From Paraburkholderia sp. DHOC27 (lineage in GTDB: Bacteria > Pseudomonadota > Gammaproteobacteria > Burkholderiales > Burkholderiaceae): a stretch of 64,000 bases of DNA. The DNA lies in NCBI RefSeq assembly GCF_003429005.1, contig NZ_QVQV01000002.1:558001-622000 (forward strand), read 5' to 3'. Below the pieces are notes generated by a model. It made no database searches, was not told the origin of the DNA, and worked only from the letters and a program-made list of their open reading frames with translations. This document shows positions 62,302 through 64,000 of this stretch, one piece after another (the first letter of the stretch is position 1; the number at the start of each line of letters is the position of its first letter). Position numbers and translations under genes: made by a program.

Positions 62302-64000
62302 ATGAATCTGTCGCGCCCGTTTATTGCCCGGCCCGTGGCGACCACGCTGCTGGCCATCGGCATTGCGCTGTCGGGCGTGTTCGCCTTCACGAAGCTGCCG
62401 GTGGCGCCGTTGCCGCAGGTGGACTTCCCGACCATCTCCGTGCAGGCCAGCTTGCCCGGTGCCAGCCCGGACACGGTGGCCACCAGCGTGGCGAGTCCGC
62501 TCGAACGGCACCTGGGCTCGATTGCGGACGTCACCGAAATGACCTCGCAAAGCTCGGTGGGCTCTGCGCGCATCACGCTGCAATTCGGCCTGAACCGCGA
62601 CATCGACGGCGCCGCGCGCGACGTGCAGGCCGCCATCAACGCCGCGCGCGCCGACCTGCCCGCCAGTCTGCGCAGCAACCCGACCTATCACAAGGTCAAT
62701 CCGGCGGACGCGCCGATCCTGATTCTTGCGCTCACCTCCGACACGCTCACCGCCGGCCAGTTATACGACTCCGCCGCCACGGTGCTGCAACAGTCGCTCT
62801 CGCAGGTGGACGGCGTGGGCGAAGTGGACGTGAGCGGCTCGGCCAACCCGGCCGTGCGCGTCGAACTCGAACCGCAGATGCTGTTTCACTACGGCATCGG
62901 GCTCGAAGACGTGCGCGCTGCGCTTGCCGCCGCGAATGCGAACAGCCCGAAGGGCTCGATCGAGTTCGGCGCCAATCATGTGCAGATTTACACCAACGAT
63001 CAGGCGAGCAAGGCCTCGCAGTATCGCGATCTGATCATCGCCTACCGCAACGGCGCGGCGGTGCATCTGTCGGACGTCGCGGAGATCGTCGATTCCGTGG
63101 AGGACCTGCGCAACCTCGGTCTCGCCAACGGCAAGCGTTCGGTGCTCGTGCTGCTGTACCGCCAGCCCGGTGCGAACATCATCGACACCGTCGACCGCGT
63201 CGTGGCCATGCTGCCGCAACTGAAAGCGTCGCTGCCGGCGGACGTCGAAGTGATGCCCACCGTAGACCGCTCCACCACCATTCGCGCTTCGCTGAAGGAC
63301 ACCGAGCACACCTTGATCATTGCGGTGGCGCTGGTCGTGATGGTGGTGTTCCTGTTCCTGCGCAACTGGCGCGCCACGCTGATTCCGAGCGTGGCGGTGC
63401 CGATTTCCATCATCGGCACGTTCGGCGCAATGTATCTGATGGGCTTTTCGATCGACAACCTCTCGCTAATGGCGTTGACGATTGCCACCGGCTTCGTCGT
63501 CGACGACGCAATCGTGGTGCTGGAAAACATCTCGCGGCATATCGAGGCCGGCGTGCCGCGCATGCAGGCCGCCTACCTCGGCGCGCGCGAAGTCGGCTTC
63601 ACGGTGGTCTCGATCAGCATCTCGCTGGTGGCGGTGTTCCTGCCCATTCTGCTGATGGGCGGCATCATCGGACGGCTGTTCCGTGAATTCGCGCTGACGC
63701 TCTCGCTCGCCATTGGCGTGTCGCTGCTGGTGTCGCTCACGCTCACGCCCATGATGTGTTCGCGCCTGCTGAACGAGCCGCATCAACGGAAAGAAGAAGG
63801 ACGCTTTTCGCGCTGGCTGGAGCGCGGCTTTCAGTGGATGCAACGCGGCTACGAACACACGCTGGGCTGGTCGCTGCGCCGTCCCCTGCTGATCCTGCTG
63901 GTGCTGATCGCCACGATTGGCCTGAACGTGTGGCTCTACGTGATCATCCCGAAGGGCTTCTTTCCGCAACAGGATACCGGGCGTCTGGTGGGCGGCATCC
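62302..64000 (+). CDS. mdtC: RND multidrug pump, MdtC-like, N-terminal part
   Basis: 566 residues visible; runs off the right edge. It starts [25 protein letters not shown] and shows [62 protein letters not shown] with its Asp-Asp pair, and [13 protein letters not shown] at the very end. The start codon follows the mdtB stop by 3 bp. Together with mdtA and mdtB it forms an MdtABC-type system; an outer-membrane partner is not in view. Confidence 0.93.
   Translation, partial: MNLSRPFIARPVATTLLAIGIALSGVFAFTKLPVAPLPQVDFPTISVQASLPGASPDTVATSVASPLERHLGSIADVTEMTSQSSVGSARITLQFGLNRDIDGAARDVQAAINAARADLPASLRSNPTYHKVNPADAPILILALTSDTLTAGQLYDSAATVLQQSLSQVDGVGEVDVSGSANPAVRVELEPQMLFHYGIGLEDVRAALAAANANSPKGSIEFGANHVQIYTNDQASKASQYRDLIIAYRNGAAVHLSDVAEIVDSVEDLRNLGLANGKRSVLVLLYRQPGANIIDTVDRVVAMLPQLKASLPADVEVMPTVDRSTTIRASLKDTEHTLIIAVALVVMVVFLFLRNWRATLIPSVAVPISIIGTFGAMYLMGFSIDNLSLMALTIATGFVVDDAIVVLENISRHIEAGVPRMQAAYLGAREVGFTVVSISISLVAVFLPILLMGGIIGRLFREFALTLSLAIGVSLLVSLTLTPMMCSRLLNEPHQRKEEGRFSRWLERGFQWMQRGYEHTLGWSLRRPLLILLVLIATIGLNVWLYVIIPKGFFPQQDTGRLVGGI

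Overview
The window reads as a chromosome segment of a betaproteobacterium of the Burkholderia/Paraburkholderia group. The grounds are the high-GC coding style, the gene order (odhA-odhB, typA, an emrAB-type pump, truB-rbfA-infB-nusA-rimP-rluB-scpB) and the protein types. This is recognition by eye, not a database match. Most of the first 38 kb and the last 14 kb is ordinary core and near-core content.

Layout. 1-5.4 kb: the start of odhB, then odhA and typA, all on the minus strand. 5.8-10.9 kb: a MarR regulator followed by a complete tripartite drug-efflux set (NodT-type outer-membrane lipoprotein, EmrA adaptor, EmrB/DHA2 pump). 11.0-21.1 kb: minus-strand information-processing cluster scpB, rluB, rimP, nusA, infB, rbfA, truB, with terminator-like hairpins in the rimP leader and between infB and rbfA. 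21.4-38.9 kb: mixed cell functions (aminotransferase, LysR, a short transposase-derived protein, small exported proteins, a DUF218 protein, an EAL phosphodiesterase, ArfB, a FUSC transporter, a divergent Lrp/cupin pair, and an MscS channel whose 3' end is tandemly duplicated).

38.99-50.27 kb: an integrated element of about 11.3 kb, visibly AT-richer than its surroundings and bounded by a 12-bp direct repeat. A tyrosine recombinase lies just inside the left end. One long minus-strand gene set encodes a ribbon-helix-helix protein, a 57-residue protein, an HK97-like major capsid protein, several small proteins, a tail tape-measure protein, an FDXHR zinc protein, an HNH nuclease and a phage DNA-metabolism-type protein. 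No terminase, portal, protease, tail tube or lysis gene is visible, yet no reading frame looks broken. It could be a phage satellite that brings its own head-shell and tail-length proteins, or a cleanly deleted prophage. It is the most interesting part of the window.

50.3-64 kb: an NAD(P)-binding protein and an Rrf2 regulator sharing the same operator, a lipoprotein, a DJ-1/PfpI protein, a sensor kinase without an adjacent response regulator, a fluoride channel crcB behind a fluoride-riboswitch-like leader, an IclR regulator with a palindrome at its start, and an mdtABC-type RND pump running off the right edge.

Regulatory signals readable directly: ATGTAA-N9-TTACAT operators at the Rrf2 and oxidoreductase genes, with a tandem array of -35-like hexamers in front of the Rrf2 gene; a full match to the Lrp consensus at the Lrp/cupin pair; and direct repeats of OmpR type ahead of a small His/Met-rich exported protein. 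No tRNA, rRNA or CRISPR array was recognised.
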